Source: Streptomyces sp. DI166
GTDB taxonomy: Bacteria > Actinomycetota > Actinomycetes > Streptomycetales > Streptomycetaceae
DNA length: 64,000 nt
Reading direction: 5' to 3'
Assembly (NCBI RefSeq): GCF_900091315.1
Contig: NZ_FLSP01000004.1
Location: forward strand, 1-64,000
Within the stretch, counting starts at the first letter, position 1. Every line of letters starts with the position of its first letter. Of this stretch, positions 1-8,640 are shown in pieces. Position numbers and translations under genes: made by a program. The notes beneath the pieces are model-generated. The model did not search any database. It was not told the origin of the DNA and saw nothing but the letters and a program-made list of their open reading frames with translations.

Positions 1-26
1 TGCCCACCCACCCCAGCCACCCCCAA

Positions 27-156
27 CCCGTCCGGCGCCTGAGGACGAGGCCCGTTCAGGGCCGACGGGGGTCCAGGGGGCGGAGCCCCCTGGTGGGGTC
101 GAAGGGGCGAAGCCCCTGGAGGTGGGACGGGTAGGGGCGGCGGGGGCGAAACCCGC
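27..156 (+). repeat. Dispersed intergenic repeat, copy 1 (two hairpins)
   Basis: This block of about 130 bp matches the block at 25709-25843 nearly base for base and in the same orientation. It contains two perfect hairpins: 73-81 paired with 85-93 (9-bp stem, GGA loop) and 103-108 paired with 112-117 (6-bp stem, GAA loop). It then runs into a G-rich tail. In the second copy it lies beyond a stop codon in a non-coding gap, so it looks like a REP-like Streptomyces intergenic element. Here it runs straight into the first gene and supplies that gene's only visible start codon. Confidence 0.85.
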
Positions 157-1279
157 CGGAACACGCACCCGCCGCATCGAAGGCCTCCTCCTCGGCCTCG
201 CCGCAGGCGACGCCGCCGGCTGGCCCGCCGCCCGCCACAGAGCCGCCCGCATGCCGGAATGGACCCGCCGCCTCACCCGCGAACTGGACACCTTCGCCGA
301 CCAGAACGCCACCACCACCCTCCCCGTCCCCATCGCCCTCAACCAACCCCCCGAACCCCTCCGCCTGGGCCCCTCCGACGACGCCGAGTGGGCAGCCTTC
401 GCCGCCGAGGCCGTACTCCGCGCCGGCGACGACACCGCCCTCGGCGACCTCAGCAGACACCGCCGCATGCGCGCAGCCATCGACCTCACCTGGAACGCCG
501 TCGCCAGCGAGGTCGCCGCCGCAGCGAACCGCGCCCCCGAGATCGAATCCGCCGTCCTCCCCCTCCGCGCCCGCATCTCCGTCCGCGCAGGACTCGGCAA
601 CCTCGCCACCGGCCTGCGCCCACCCGCCACCGGCCACGACAACCCCCACTACTTCGACGACGCCGCCTGCGTAAGAGCCTGCGTCCTCGCGGTGGCACAC
701 CCCGGCGACCCCGAACTCGCCGCCGAACTCGCCGAGTTCGACGCCCGCTACACCCAGGACGGCGACGGAGTCCACGGCGCCCGCGCCATGGCCGCCGCCC
801 TCTCCCTCGCCCTGACCGGCGAGCCCCCGGACGCCTGCGTCAAAGCCGCCCTCGCGGAACTCCCGCCCGGGACGGAGATCGGCCGCAACGCCCGCCACGC
901 CCTGGCCCTCGCCGACGCCGCCGACAGCGCCTTCGCCCTGATCCCCCACCTGGAACACCAGATCGTCGACCACGTCTACAGCTACGGCATCGCGGCCGCC
1001 GAGACGGTTCCCGTGGCGCTCGCCCTGACCACCGCCGCCCAGGGCCGTATCGCCGAAGCGGTCCCGGCGGCGGCCTGCCTCTCCCGGGTCGCCGACTCCG
1101 CCCCCGCCCTGGTGGGCGCCCTCACCGGCGCCCTGGGCGGCGGCGCCGCGCTCCCCGCGTCCTGGAGCGACGCCTGCCGCGTCCTGTCCGGCTGCGCACT
1201 CCCCCGCCTCACCGGTACGGACCTCGTGGAACTCGCCGAACTCCTGGAAGCCGCACAACCGGCCACAACAGGAGGATGA
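122..1279 (+). CDS. ADP-ribosylglycohydrolase-like protein, degenerate metal site
   Basis: About 385 aa. The family N-terminal motif is seen as EGLLLGLAAGDAAGWP, followed by a SDDAEW segment that corresponds to the first metal-binding acidic cluster. The C-terminal helix that usually carries GGDTDTIA reads RVADSAPALVGALTGA near residue 326, so the first Asp of the usual DxD pair is missing. Hydrolase activity may therefore be reduced or altered (inference). The start is uncertain. GTG 122 is the only start codon before the conserved motif, but it lies inside a dispersed repeat, its GGAGG overlaps the GTG itself, and the frame stays open to the left edge of the window. The stop overlaps the downstream ATG region (ATGA at 1276-1279), so the next gene is likely co-translated. 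Confidence 0.75.
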   Translation: MGRVGAAGAKPAGTRTRRIEGLLLGLAAGDAAGWPAARHRAARMPEWTRRLTRELDTFADQNATTTLPVPIALNQPPEPLRLGPSDDAEWAAFAAEAVLRAGDDTALGDLSRHRRMRAAIDLTWNAVASEVAAAANRAPEIESAVLPLRARISVRAGLGNLATGLRPPATGHDNPHYFDDAACVRACVLAVAHPGDPELAAELAEFDARYTQDGDGVHGARAMAAALSLALTGEPPDACVKAALAELPPGTEIGRNARHALALADAADSAFALIPHLEHQIVDHVYSYGIAAAETVPVALALTTAAQGRIAEAVPAAACLSRVADSAPALVGALTGALGGGAALPASWSDACRVLSGCALPRLTGTDLVELAELLEAAQPATTGG

Positions 1280-1287
1280 TGCGCCCC

Positions 1288-2487
1288 ATGAAACCACCTG
1301 AACACCACCAAATCCCCCCACCTCACCCAGAAACCGCCTCGGCCACCCTCGACGACCGCATCACCTCCGCCCTCGTCGGCGCGGCCGTCGGCGACGCCCT
1401 CGGCGGCCCGGTCGAGGGCTACTCCCCCGACCAGATCCTCGAACGCCACGGCGGCCGCGTCCACGGCATCGTCGGCCCCTGGAACGGCGACGCCTGGCGC
1501 ACCGCCCGCCCCCTCGCCCCGTACCACAAGGGCGACGGCCACGTCACCGACGACACCTTGCTGACCCACGCCCTGATCCGGGTCTACGCCAAGGTCCGCG
1601 ACCACCTCGACGCGTACGCGATCGCCGACCACCTGGTCCCGGACCTGATGAACACCCCCCGCTGGATCCCGGAGTTGGAGGCGGAGGCACTCCCCCTGCA
1701 CCGCGTCTTCCTCGCGGAGAAGTGGCTGGTGGCCCGCCTCCACTACGGCCACGTCGACCCCCGCGAGGCCGGCACCGGAAACATCGTCAACTGCGGGGCG
1801 GCGATGTACATGGCCCCGGTCGGCCTGGTCAACGCGGCCAACCCGCACGCCGCCTACGCCGAGGCCCTGGACATCGCGGGCGCCCACCAGTCCTCCTACG
1901 GCCGTGAGGCGGCGGGCGTCTTCGCGGCGGCGGTCGCGGCGGCCTGCACCCCGGGCGCGACCCCGGAGTCCGTCGTCGACACCTGCCTCGCGCTCGCCAA
2001 GGACGGCACCCGCGAGGCCATTGAGAAGGTCTGTGAAGTCGCCGCCCGCCACAGCGACTTCGAGTCGGCGCTGACCCCGATCCGGCAGGCGGTGGCGCCG
2101 TACGACACGGTCGGCCCCGACTACCGCTCCCCCTCGCTCGGCGCCCGCCGCCCCTCCCGGCTGCACGCCATCGAGGAACTGCCCGTCGCGCTCGGCATGT
2201 TGCTGGTGGCGTCCGGCGACTACCGCCGGACGGTGCTCGGCTCGGTGAACTACGGCCGGGACTGCGACTCCATCGCCACCATGTCCGGCGCCCTGTCCGG
2301 CGCGCTGGGCCACCGCGTGCCCGAGGACTGGGCGAAGCAGGTGGCCGACGCCAGCCGCCTCGACCTGTGGGAACCCGCCCGCACCCTCGCCGCCGTGACG
2401 CGCGAGGTCTTCGACCGTGACGTACAGCGCCGCCGCGCCCACGAGCGCGCCCTCACCGCCCTCGGAGGTCCCGAATGCTCCGACTGA
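1288..2487 (+). CDS. ADP-ribosylglycohydrolase family protein
   Basis: About 399 aa with the complete family set: ALVGAAVGDALGGPVEGY at the N-terminus, GHVTDDTLLTHAL (first acidic cluster) and NYGRDCDSIATMSGALSGA (C-terminal acidic cluster). Such enzymes use a binuclear Mg site to cleave N- or O-glycosidic bonds of ADP-ribose or related nucleosides; the substrate here cannot be read from sequence. Three in-frame ATGs (1276, 1279, 1288) follow GGAGG at 1271-1275. 1288 is chosen because the first two lie too close to the Shine-Dalgarno. It overlaps the next gene by 13 nt. Of the three paralogues in this operon it is the most likely to be catalytically competent. Confidence 0.85.
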   Translation: MKPPEHHQIPPPHPETASATLDDRITSALVGAAVGDALGGPVEGYSPDQILERHGGRVHGIVGPWNGDAWRTARPLAPYHKGDGHVTDDTLLTHALIRVYAKVRDHLDAYAIADHLVPDLMNTPRWIPELEAEALPLHRVFLAEKWLVARLHYGHVDPREAGTGNIVNCGAAMYMAPVGLVNAANPHAAYAEALDIAGAHQSSYGREAAGVFAAAVAAACTPGATPESVVDTCLALAKDGTREAIEKVCEVAARHSDFESALTPIRQAVAPYDTVGPDYRSPSLGARRPSRLHAIEELPVALGMLLVASGDYRRTVLGSVNYGRDCDSIATMSGALSGALGHRVPEDWAKQVADASRLDLWEPARTLAAVTREVFDRDVQRRRAHERALTALGGPECSD

Positions 2488-3875
2488 CCTGGGTCCAGCC
2501 CGAGGACCTGATCGGTCACGAACTGCGCCAGGCGGCCCTGGACGGCCGCGAGCCCTCCCGGATCGCCAACCGCTGGAGGGCGGCGGGCGGCCTCGACGCA
2601 CCCGCGCGCTCGGGCGCGTCCCCCGACCGCGCCTCCCGCTACCTCCGCCTCCTCGCCGAGGACCTGCTCGACGAACTCGCCGACCTGCCCAGCAGCCTGA
2701 CGGACCACGAGCCGACCGACCTCGCCGCCATCAGGGCCGCCTGCCCGGACTGGCCGACGCCCAGGACCGCAGCCCCCGAAAGCGCCACCGAGACCACCAC
2801 CGAAACCACCCCTGAGGTCACCCCGGACCGCTACGAGGCGGCCTGGCTGGGCCGCGCGGCCGGATGCCTGCTCGGCAAGCCCGTCGAGAAGCTCCCCCTC
2901 GACGCCGTCCGCCAACTCGCCCTCCCCACCGGCAACTGGCCGCCCACCACGTACTTCACCGCCAAGGGCGTCCCCGAGGACCTGCTGCTCACCCACCCCT
3001 GGAACCGCCGCTCGGCCCGGACCTCGCTCGCCGAGAACATCGACGGCATGCCCGAGGACGACGACCTCAACTACCCCCTGCTCAATCTGCTGCTCCTGCA
3101 GCGCCACGGCCGGGACTTCGACACCGCCGACGTCGCCCGCCTCTGGCTCGACGAACTCCCCGCGGGCCGTACCTTCACCGCCGAACGCATCGCGTACCGC
3201 AATCTGCTCACCGGTCTGGAACCGCCGCACACAGCCCGCCACCGCAACCCCTTCCGGGAGTGGATCGGCGCCCTCATCCGCGCCGACGTGCACGGCTGGA
3301 CCAACCCCGGCGACCCGGCCGCCGCGGCCGAGCAGGCGCACCGGGACGCCACCCTCACCCACACCGCCAACGGCGTCTACGCGGCCATGTTCGTCGCCGC
3401 CGTCATCGCCCGGGCCGCGACCGGCGCCCACGACGTCCACGACTGCCTCGCCACCGGCCTGCGGGTGGTCCCCCCGGCCTCCCGGCTGCACCGGGCGGTC
3501 CGCCACGCCCTGGAACTCGCCCACGAGCACGAGGACTTCGACACGGTCGTGGACCACCTCCACGCCACCTACGCAGCCGCCCACCACTGGGTACACGCCG
3601 TCCCCAACACCGCGCTCGTCGCCGCCGCCCTCACCCACGCGGACGGCGACTTCACCGGCTCCGTCTCCCGTGCCGTGTCCGGCGGCTGGGACACCGACTC
3701 GGGCGGCGCCACCGCGGGCAGCATCGCCGCTCTCCTCGCCGGGCACCCCGGCGCGCTCCCCGACCACTGGACGGCCCCGCTGAAGAACCGGCTGGCCACC
3801 TCCGTCGGCGACTTCAACGGCACCGGCTTCGACACCCTGGCCCAGCTCACCCACCGGGAGACGCTCCGCCCATGA
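2475..3875 (+). CDS. ADP-ribosylglycohydrolase family protein with N-terminal extension
   Basis: 466 aa. ATG 2475 follows GGAGG at 2464-2468. An N-terminal region of about 115 residues, ending in a Thr/Glu-rich linker, precedes the fold. The fold then starts at AAWLGRAAGCLLGKPVEK, has an acidic MPEDDDLNY segment, and ends in VSGGWDTDSGGATAGS, which is the canonical DTD metal motif. The extension matches nothing I recognise with confidence. The gene is coupled on both sides: a 13-nt overlap with the previous gene and an ATGA overlap with the CoA-transferase gene. That three homologous enzymes are kept together suggests different substrates or a hetero-complex (inference). Confidence 0.83.
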   Translation: MLRLTWVQPEDLIGHELRQAALDGREPSRIANRWRAAGGLDAPARSGASPDRASRYLRLLAEDLLDELADLPSSLTDHEPTDLAAIRAACPDWPTPRTAAPESATETTTETTPEVTPDRYEAAWLGRAAGCLLGKPVEKLPLDAVRQLALPTGNWPPTTYFTAKGVPEDLLLTHPWNRRSARTSLAENIDGMPEDDDLNYPLLNLLLLQRHGRDFDTADVARLWLDELPAGRTFTAERIAYRNLLTGLEPPHTARHRNPFREWIGALIRADVHGWTNPGDPAAAAEQAHRDATLTHTANGVYAAMFVAAVIARAATGAHDVHDCLATGLRVVPPASRLHRAVRHALELAHEHEDFDTVVDHLHATYAAAHHWVHAVPNTALVAAALTHADGDFTGSVSRAVSGGWDTDSGGATAGSIAALLAGHPGALPDHWTAPLKNRLATSVGDFNGTGFDTLAQLTHRETLRP

Positions 3876-5062
3876 ACCGAGCCCCGCTGACCGGACTGCG
3901 CGTCCTGGACCTGGCCACCCTGTTCGCCGGCCCGCTCGCCGCCACGGCGCTCGGCGACTTCGGCGCGGAGGTCATCAAGGTCGAGCACCCGGACCGGCCC
4001 GACCCGTCCCGCGGCCACGGCCCGGCCAAGGACGGCATCGGGCTGTGGTGGAAGCACCTGGGCCGCAACAAGCGCGCCATCACGCTGAACCTGTCCACCC
4101 CCGGCGGCCGGGACACCCTGCTGCGGCTCGCCGCCACCGCCGACGTGATCATCGAGAACTTCCGCCCCGGCACCCTGGAGAAATGGGACCTCGGCTGGCC
4201 CGAGCTGTCGGCGGTCAACCCGCGGCTGGTGCTCACCCGGGTCACCGGCTTCGGCCAGTTCGGCCCGTACGCCCACCGCCCCGGCTTCGGCACCCTGGCC
4301 GAGGCGATGAGCGGCTTCGCCGCGCTCACCGGGGAGCCGGACGCGCCGCCGACGCTGCCGCCGTTCGGCCTCGCGGACTCGATCGCCGGCCTGGCCACGG
4401 CGTACGCCGTCCTCACGGCGCTCGCCGCCCGTGACCGCACCGGCGAGGGCCAGGTCGTCGACCTCGCCCTGATCGAGCCGATGCTCTCGGTCCTCGGCCC
4501 GCAGCCCACCTGGTACGACCAGCTCGGCTATGTCCAGCAGCGCACCGGCAACCGCTCCGCGAACAACGCCCCGCGCAACACCTACCGCACGGCGGACGGC
4601 AGCTGGGTCGCGGTCTCCACCTCGGCGCAGTCGGTCGCGGAGCGCGTGATGCGCCTGGTGGGCCGCCCGGATCTGGTGGACCAGCCGTGGTTCGCGACGG
4701 GCGTGGAGCGGGCCCGGCACGCCGACGAACTGGACGCGGCGGTCGGCGGCTGGATCGCCGAGCGCACCCGCGACGAGGTGCTCGCGGCCTTCGAGAAGGC
4801 GGAGGCGGCCGTCGCGCCCATTCAGGACGTGCGCGACGTGATGACGGACCCGCAGTACCAGGCGCTCGACACCATCACCACGGTCGACGACCCGGAGCTG
4901 GGCCCGCTGCGTATGCAGAACGTCCTCTTCCGGCTCTCCGCGACCCCCGGCGCGATCCGCTGGACCGGCCGCCCGCACGGCGCCGACACCGACGAGGTGC
5001 TCACCGAACTCGGCCTGACCCCGGCCGAGGTGGCGGCCCTGCGCGCGGAGGGCGCCGTATGA
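3872..5062 (+). CDS. CaiB/BaiF family (class III) CoA-transferase
   Basis: 396 aa, a usual family length. The N-terminus reads LTGLRVLDLATLFAGPLAA, followed by GAEVIKVEHPDRPDPSR and NKRAITLNLSTPGG, all class III CoA-transferase hallmarks. The catalytic Asp is in the conserved GQVVDLALIEPM segment. The enzyme should form an acyl-CoA by moving CoA between carboxylic acids through an aspartyl-CoA mixed anhydride. It starts in an ATGA overlap with the preceding gene and ends in an ATGA overlap with the lyase gene. The pair could activate a dicarboxylic or hydroxy acid and then split the CoA ester (inference). Confidence 0.9.
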   Translation: MNRAPLTGLRVLDLATLFAGPLAATALGDFGAEVIKVEHPDRPDPSRGHGPAKDGIGLWWKHLGRNKRAITLNLSTPGGRDTLLRLAATADVIIENFRPGTLEKWDLGWPELSAVNPRLVLTRVTGFGQFGPYAHRPGFGTLAEAMSGFAALTGEPDAPPTLPPFGLADSIAGLATAYAVLTALAARDRTGEGQVVDLALIEPMLSVLGPQPTWYDQLGYVQQRTGNRSANNAPRNTYRTADGSWVAVSTSAQSVAERVMRLVGRPDLVDQPWFATGVERARHADELDAAVGGWIAERTRDEVLAAFEKAEAAVAPIQDVRDVMTDPQYQALDTITTVDDPELGPLRMQNVLFRLSATPGAIRWTGRPHGADTDEVLTELGLTPAEVAALRAEGAV

Positions 5063-5871
5063 CGCCCCCTCTGACCTGGCTGTACGTACCCGGCGACCGG
5101 CCGGACACGGTGGCCAAGGCGCTGCGGACCGGCGCCGATGTCGTGGTGGTCGACCTGGAGGACGCGGTCGCCCCGGACCGCAAGGAGTACGCCCGGGACG
5201 CCACGGCCGAACTCCTCTCCGACCCCCAGCCCGTGTCGGTCCACGTCCGGGTGAACGCCCTGGACGGTCCCCTGGCGGCGGACGACCTCCGCGCCCTGGC
5301 CCACCGGGCCGGGGTGGCCGGGCTGCGGCTGCCCAAGGTCACCTCCCCCGAGCAGATCCTCAGGGTCGCGCGGTGCACCCCGCACCCGCTGTACGCCCTG
5401 CTGGAGTCCGCCCTGGGCATCGAGCACGCCTTCGCCATCGCCGGGGCCCATCCCGCCGTGCACGGCATCGCCCTCGGCGAGGCGGACCTCCGGGCCGATC
5501 TCGGGGTACGGGACGACGCGGGCCTGGACTGGCCGCGCTCCCGGGTGATCGTGGCCGCCCGGGCGGCGGGGCTGCCGCCGCCGCCCCAGTCCGTGTACCC
5601 CGACACCCGGGACCTGGCGGGCCTCGCGGCGAGCTGCGCGCACGGCCGCGCCCTGGGCTTCCTGGGCCGGGCGGCGGTCCACCCCCGCCAGCTCCCGGTC
5701 ATCGAGCGGGCCTACCTGCCCACCGAGGAGGAGCTGGCGCGGGCGGAGACGATCGTGAAGGCCGCCGCGGCGCACGAGGGCGCGCAGGCGCTGCGCGACG
5801 GCACCTTCATCGACGCGGCGGTGGTGACGGCCGCCCACCGCACGCTCTCCCTCGCCGCCCGCCGCGGCTGA
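5059..5871 (+). CDS. CitE/HpcH-HpaI family CoA-ester lyase/aldolase
   Basis: 270 aa. LYVPGDRPDTVAKAL, VVVDLEDAVAPDRK, LRLPKV, LLESALGIEHAF and ALGEADLRADLG are the successive TIM-barrel motifs of the citrate-lyase beta-subunit/malyl-CoA lyase family, including the Glu and Asp that bind Mg2+. No citrate lyase alpha or gamma subunit is nearby, so a stand-alone malyl-, citramalyl- or beta-hydroxyacyl-CoA lyase/thioesterase is more likely than citrate lyase. The start codon overlaps the CoA-transferase stop (ATGA). It is the last gene of the operon and is followed at once by a strong hairpin. Confidence 0.88.
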   Translation: MTPPLTWLYVPGDRPDTVAKALRTGADVVVVDLEDAVAPDRKEYARDATAELLSDPQPVSVHVRVNALDGPLAADDLRALAHRAGVAGLRLPKVTSPEQILRVARCTPHPLYALLESALGIEHAFAIAGAHPAVHGIALGEADLRADLGVRDDAGLDWPRSRVIVAARAAGLPPPPQSVYPDTRDLAGLAASCAHGRALGFLGRAAVHPRQLPVIERAYLPTEEELARAETIVKAAAAHEGAQALRDGTFIDAAVVTAAHRTLSLAARRG

Positions 5872-5874
5872 ACA

Positions 5875-5914
5875 CGGCGAAGGGCGCCCGGAACACTCCG
5901 GGCGCCCTTCGCCG
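5875..5914. terminator. Bidirectional terminator between lyase gene and lgt
   Basis: A perfect 18-bp inverted repeat (5875-5892 with 5897-5914) around an ACAC loop lies in the 59-bp gap between two converging genes. It has no U-tract, as is common in Streptomyces. Confidence 0.9.
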
Positions 5915-5930
5915 TCGTACGACCGACCGG

Positions 5931-6902
5931 TCAGCCCTTCTTGGCCGACCCGGCCTCGTCCTTGGTCCCGTCCTTGGTCTCGGAGGACTCGGCGGACTCC
6001 GCGTCTTCGGAGGACTTGGCCGGCTCCACGGAGTCCGACCCCTCGGCGTCCCCGTCCCCGGAGTCCGAGGACTCGACCGCGGGGGCCGCGCCCGGCTCCA
6101 CGACCTCTTCCCGGCCGGGCCGCTTCTTGGCGGAGATCACGATGTAGGCCACGGCCAGCAGGAAGACGAGCACCGCGGTCCAGTTGTTCAGCCGCAGGCC
6201 GAGGACGTGGTGCGCCTCGTCGACACGCATGTACTCGATCCAGAACCGGCCCACGCAGTAGGACGCGACGTACAGCGCGAACGCCCGTCCGTGGCCGAGC
6301 TTGAAGCGCCGGTCGGCCCAGATGACGAGCAGCGCCACACCGGCGCACCACAGCGACTCGTACAGGAACGTCGGGTGGTAGGTGCCCGGCTCCCGGCCGT
6401 CCGTGGAGGAGGTGATCTCCAGCGCCCAGGGCAGGTCGGTGGCCTTGCCGTACAGCTCCTGGTTGAACCAGTTGCCCCAGCGGCCGATGGCCTGGGCGAA
6501 GGCGATACCGGGGGCGACGGCGTCGGCGTAGGCGGGCAGCGGGATGCCACGGCGGCGGCAGCCGATCCACGCGCCCAGCGCGCCGAACGCGATCGCGCCC
6601 CAGATGCCGAGACCGCCCTCCCAGATCTTGAAGGCGTCCACCCAGTCACGGCCCTCGCTGAAGTACAGCTGGTAGTCCGTGATCACGTGGTACAGACGTC
6701 CACCGATCAGTCCGAAGGGGACGGCCCACACCGCGATGTCCGCGACCGTGCCGGCCCGGCCGCCGCGGGCGATCCACCGCTTGTTGCCGAGCCAGACGGC
6801 GACGAAGACGCCGATGATGATGCAGAACGCGTAGCCGCGCAGCGGAACGGGTCCGAGGTGGATCACTCCGCGCGACGGGCTGGGAATGTAGGCAAGTTCC
6901 AT
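5931..6902 (-). CDS. lgt: Prolipoprotein diacylglyceryl transferase
   Basis: 323 aa. This multi-pass membrane enzyme moves diacylglycerol from phosphatidylglycerol to the lipobox Cys, the first step of lipoprotein maturation. The Lgt signature is clear (AIGRWGNWFNQELYG), as are the substrate-site GGRLYHVITD and WEGGLGIWGA segments. Beyond the last membrane helix there is an unusual cytosolic tail of about 60 residues rich in Ser, Glu and Asp, ending in Lys, which makes the protein longer than typical proteobacterial Lgt. The ATG sits at 6902. It is the most distal gene of the - strand block behind trpA and the DsbA-like gene. The partner lspA lies at 44886-45488. Confidence 0.96.
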   Translation of the reverse strand: MELAYIPSPSRGVIHLGPVPLRGYAFCIIIGVFVAVWLGNKRWIARGGRAGTVADIAVWAVPFGLIGGRLYHVITDYQLYFSEGRDWVDAFKIWEGGLGIWGAIAFGALGAWIGCRRRGIPLPAYADAVAPGIAFAQAIGRWGNWFNQELYGKATDLPWALEITSSTDGREPGTYHPTFLYESLWCAGVALLVIWADRRFKLGHGRAFALYVASYCVGRFWIEYMRVDEAHHVLGLRLNNWTAVLVFLLAVAYIVISAKKRPGREEVVEPGAAPAVESSDSGDGDAEGSDSVEPAKSSEDAESAESSETKDGTKDEAGSAKKG

Positions 6903-6982
6903 GGCAAGGTCGACGCTACCCTGCCGGGCCCCGCACGCGACGGGCAGCCCGGCTACGGCTCCATAACAGGCGCGCCCGAAAC

Positions 6983-7759
6983 CTAGCTCTGGGCCGCCTC
7001 CTGCACCTGCTGCTTCAGCTTCTGGGGCGTCATGGACTGGTCCTGGTAGATGTTCTCACCGTTGAGCAGGACGGTCGGGGTGCCGGAGAAGCCGCCGCTG
7101 CGGAAGGCGTCGTTGGACTTGGCCACCCAGGCGTTGTGCGTACCGTCCTCGACGCACTTGCGGAAGGCGGGCGTGTCCAGGCCGTCCACCTTGGCGGCCA
7201 GCTCGAACAGCTTGCTGTTCTGGGAGAAGGCGTCGTCGGTCTCGGGCGGCTGGTTCTGGTAGAGCACGTCGTGGTACGGGACGAACTTCCCGGCGTCCTG
7301 GGCACAGGCCGCCGCGTTCGCGGCGTTGCGGGAGCCGCTGCCGCCCAGGTTGCCGTCGATGATCGTCGCGAGGCGGTACTCGACCCGGAGCTGACCGGCG
7401 TCGGTCAGCTCGTGGATGGTCGAGCGGTAGGCGTCCTCGAAGGCCTTGCAGGCGGGGCAGCGGAAGTCCTCCCAGACCACCAGGGTCGAGGGGGCGTCGT
7501 CCTTGCCGACCGGGATGGCCAGGCTGTCCTCGCCCTGCGCGCCCGAGGGCGCCACGACCGGCCCGGCGGAGTCGCTGTCGTCGTCCTTGCCGGTGTTGGC
7601 GGCGATCACGCCGATCACCGCGGCGAGCCCCAGCACGCAGACGACGCTGGCGCCGACGATCAGCGCCCGCCGCCGCTTCTCCGCGGCCTTCTGCTTCTCT
7701 CGCTCGACCGCCAGCCGCTCCCGGGCGGTGCGCTTTCCCTCACGGTTCTTCTCGCTCAC
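6983..7759 (-). CDS. Membrane-anchored DsbA-like thioredoxin-fold protein (CPAC)
   Basis: 258 aa. A strongly basic, Arg/Lys/Glu-rich cytosolic segment of about 32 residues leads into a single membrane helix (ALIVGASVVCVLGLAAVIGV). An extracellular DsbA/thioredoxin-4 domain follows, with active site FRCPACKAF and cis-Pro loop FSGTPTVLLNG. It should act as a disulfide oxidase or isomerase outside the membrane. A paralogue of the same architecture is at 36129-36929 (CPGC). It lies between lgt and trpA, separated from trpA by a terminator-like hairpin. Confidence 0.88.
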   Translation of the reverse strand: MSEKNREGKRTARERLAVEREKQKAAEKRRRALIVGASVVCVLGLAAVIGVIAANTGKDDDSDSAGPVVAPSGAQGEDSLAIPVGKDDAPSTLVVWEDFRCPACKAFEDAYRSTIHELTDAGQLRVEYRLATIIDGNLGGSGSRNAANAAACAQDAGKFVPYHDVLYQNQPPETDDAFSQNSKLFELAAKVDGLDTPAFRKCVEDGTHNAWVAKSNDAFRSGGFSGTPTVLLNGENIYQDQSMTPQKLKQQVQEAAQS

Positions 7760-7773
7760 ACCCCGGAAACGAA

Positions 7774-7800
7774 CCGGGGAGGCGCGCAGCGCCTCCCCGG
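7774..7800 (-). terminator. Terminator hairpin after trpA
   Basis: A perfect 12-bp stem (7774-7785 with 7789-7800) with a GCA loop, 21 bp beyond the trpA stop and just upstream of the DsbA-like gene. It may end trp transcription or attenuate read-through into the next two genes. Confidence 0.8.
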
Positions 7801-7821
7801 TCCCAGGTCCACCCGTTCGAG

Positions 7822-8640
7822 TTACGCGGTGCCTCGCACGCCCTTGGCGAGTTCACCGGCGAGGGTGCGCACGGCCGCGATGCCGGCGGCGTGGTCGGGC
7901 GCGTCCAGCATCCGCTTCACGAACGCCGAGCCGACGATGACACCGTCGGCGAACCCGGCCACCTCGGCGGCCTGCGCGGCGTTGGAGACGCCGAGCCCGA
8001 CGCAGACGGGCAGGTCGGTGCCGGTGCCCCGGGTCCGCTCCACCAGGTCCTGGGCCTGCGCGCCGACCGACTCGCGGGTGCCCGTGACGCCCATTAGCGA
8101 GGCGGCGTAGACGAAGCCGCTGCCCGCCTCGGTGATCTGTGCGAGCCGCGCGTCCTTGCTGCTCGGCGCCACCACGAAGACCGTCGCGAGACCGTGCTTC
8201 TCGGCGTGCTCGCGCCACAGCGCGGACTCCTGGACCGGCAGGTCGGGCAGGATGCACCCGGCGCCGCCCGCCTCCGCCAGCTCGGCGGTGAACCGCTCGA
8301 CGCCGTAGCGGTCGATGGGGTTCCAGTACGTCATGACCAGCACGGGCTTGCCGGTGGCCGTGTGGGTCTCGCGGACCGTGCGCATCACGTCGGCGATCTT
8401 CACCCCGCCGCGCAGGGCGATGTCGTCGGCGGTCTGGATGACGGGGCCGTCGAGGACGGGGTCGCTGTGCGGCAGACCGACCTCCACGACGTCCGCGCCG
8501 CCGTCGAAGGCGGCCTTGATCGCCTCGATGCCGCCGTCCACGGTCGGGAACCCGGCCGGGAGGTAGGCGATGAGCGCGGCGCGTCCCTCGGCCCTGGCGG
8601 CGGCGAGGGTGTCGGACAGCAGTTGGATGTTCCCGCTCAC
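7822..8640 (-). CDS. trpA: Tryptophan synthase alpha subunit
   Basis: 272 aa. It cleaves indole-3-glycerol phosphate to indole and glyceraldehyde-3-phosphate and channels indole to TrpB. The catalytic acids fall in [14 protein letters not shown] (Glu53 and Asp64, matching E. coli Glu49 and Asp60), and the phosphate loops are in the C-terminal half. The start is GTG 8640, whose GTGA overlaps the trpB stop. This 4-nt coupling suits a 1:1 alpha2beta2 complex. Confidence 0.97.
   Translation of the reverse strand: MSGNIQLLSDTLAAARAEGRAALIAYLPAGFPTVDGGIEAIKAAFDGGADVVEVGLPHSDPVLDGPVIQTADDIALRGGVKIADVMRTVRETHTATGKPVLVMTYWNPIDRYGVERFTAELAEAGGAGCILPDLPVQESALWREHAEKHGLATVFVVAPSSKDARLAQITEAGSGFVYAASLMGVTGTRESVGAQAQDLVERTRGTGTDLPVCVGLGVSNAAQAAEVAGFADGVIVGSAFVKRMLDAPDHAAGIAAVRTLAGELAKGVRGTA

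Noticed and set aside
259..1275. N-terminal part of a long frame leading into the second ADP-ribosylglycohydrolase
   Set aside because: Arg/Pro-rich translation in another frame of gene 1; the true start is at the GGAGG near 1288.
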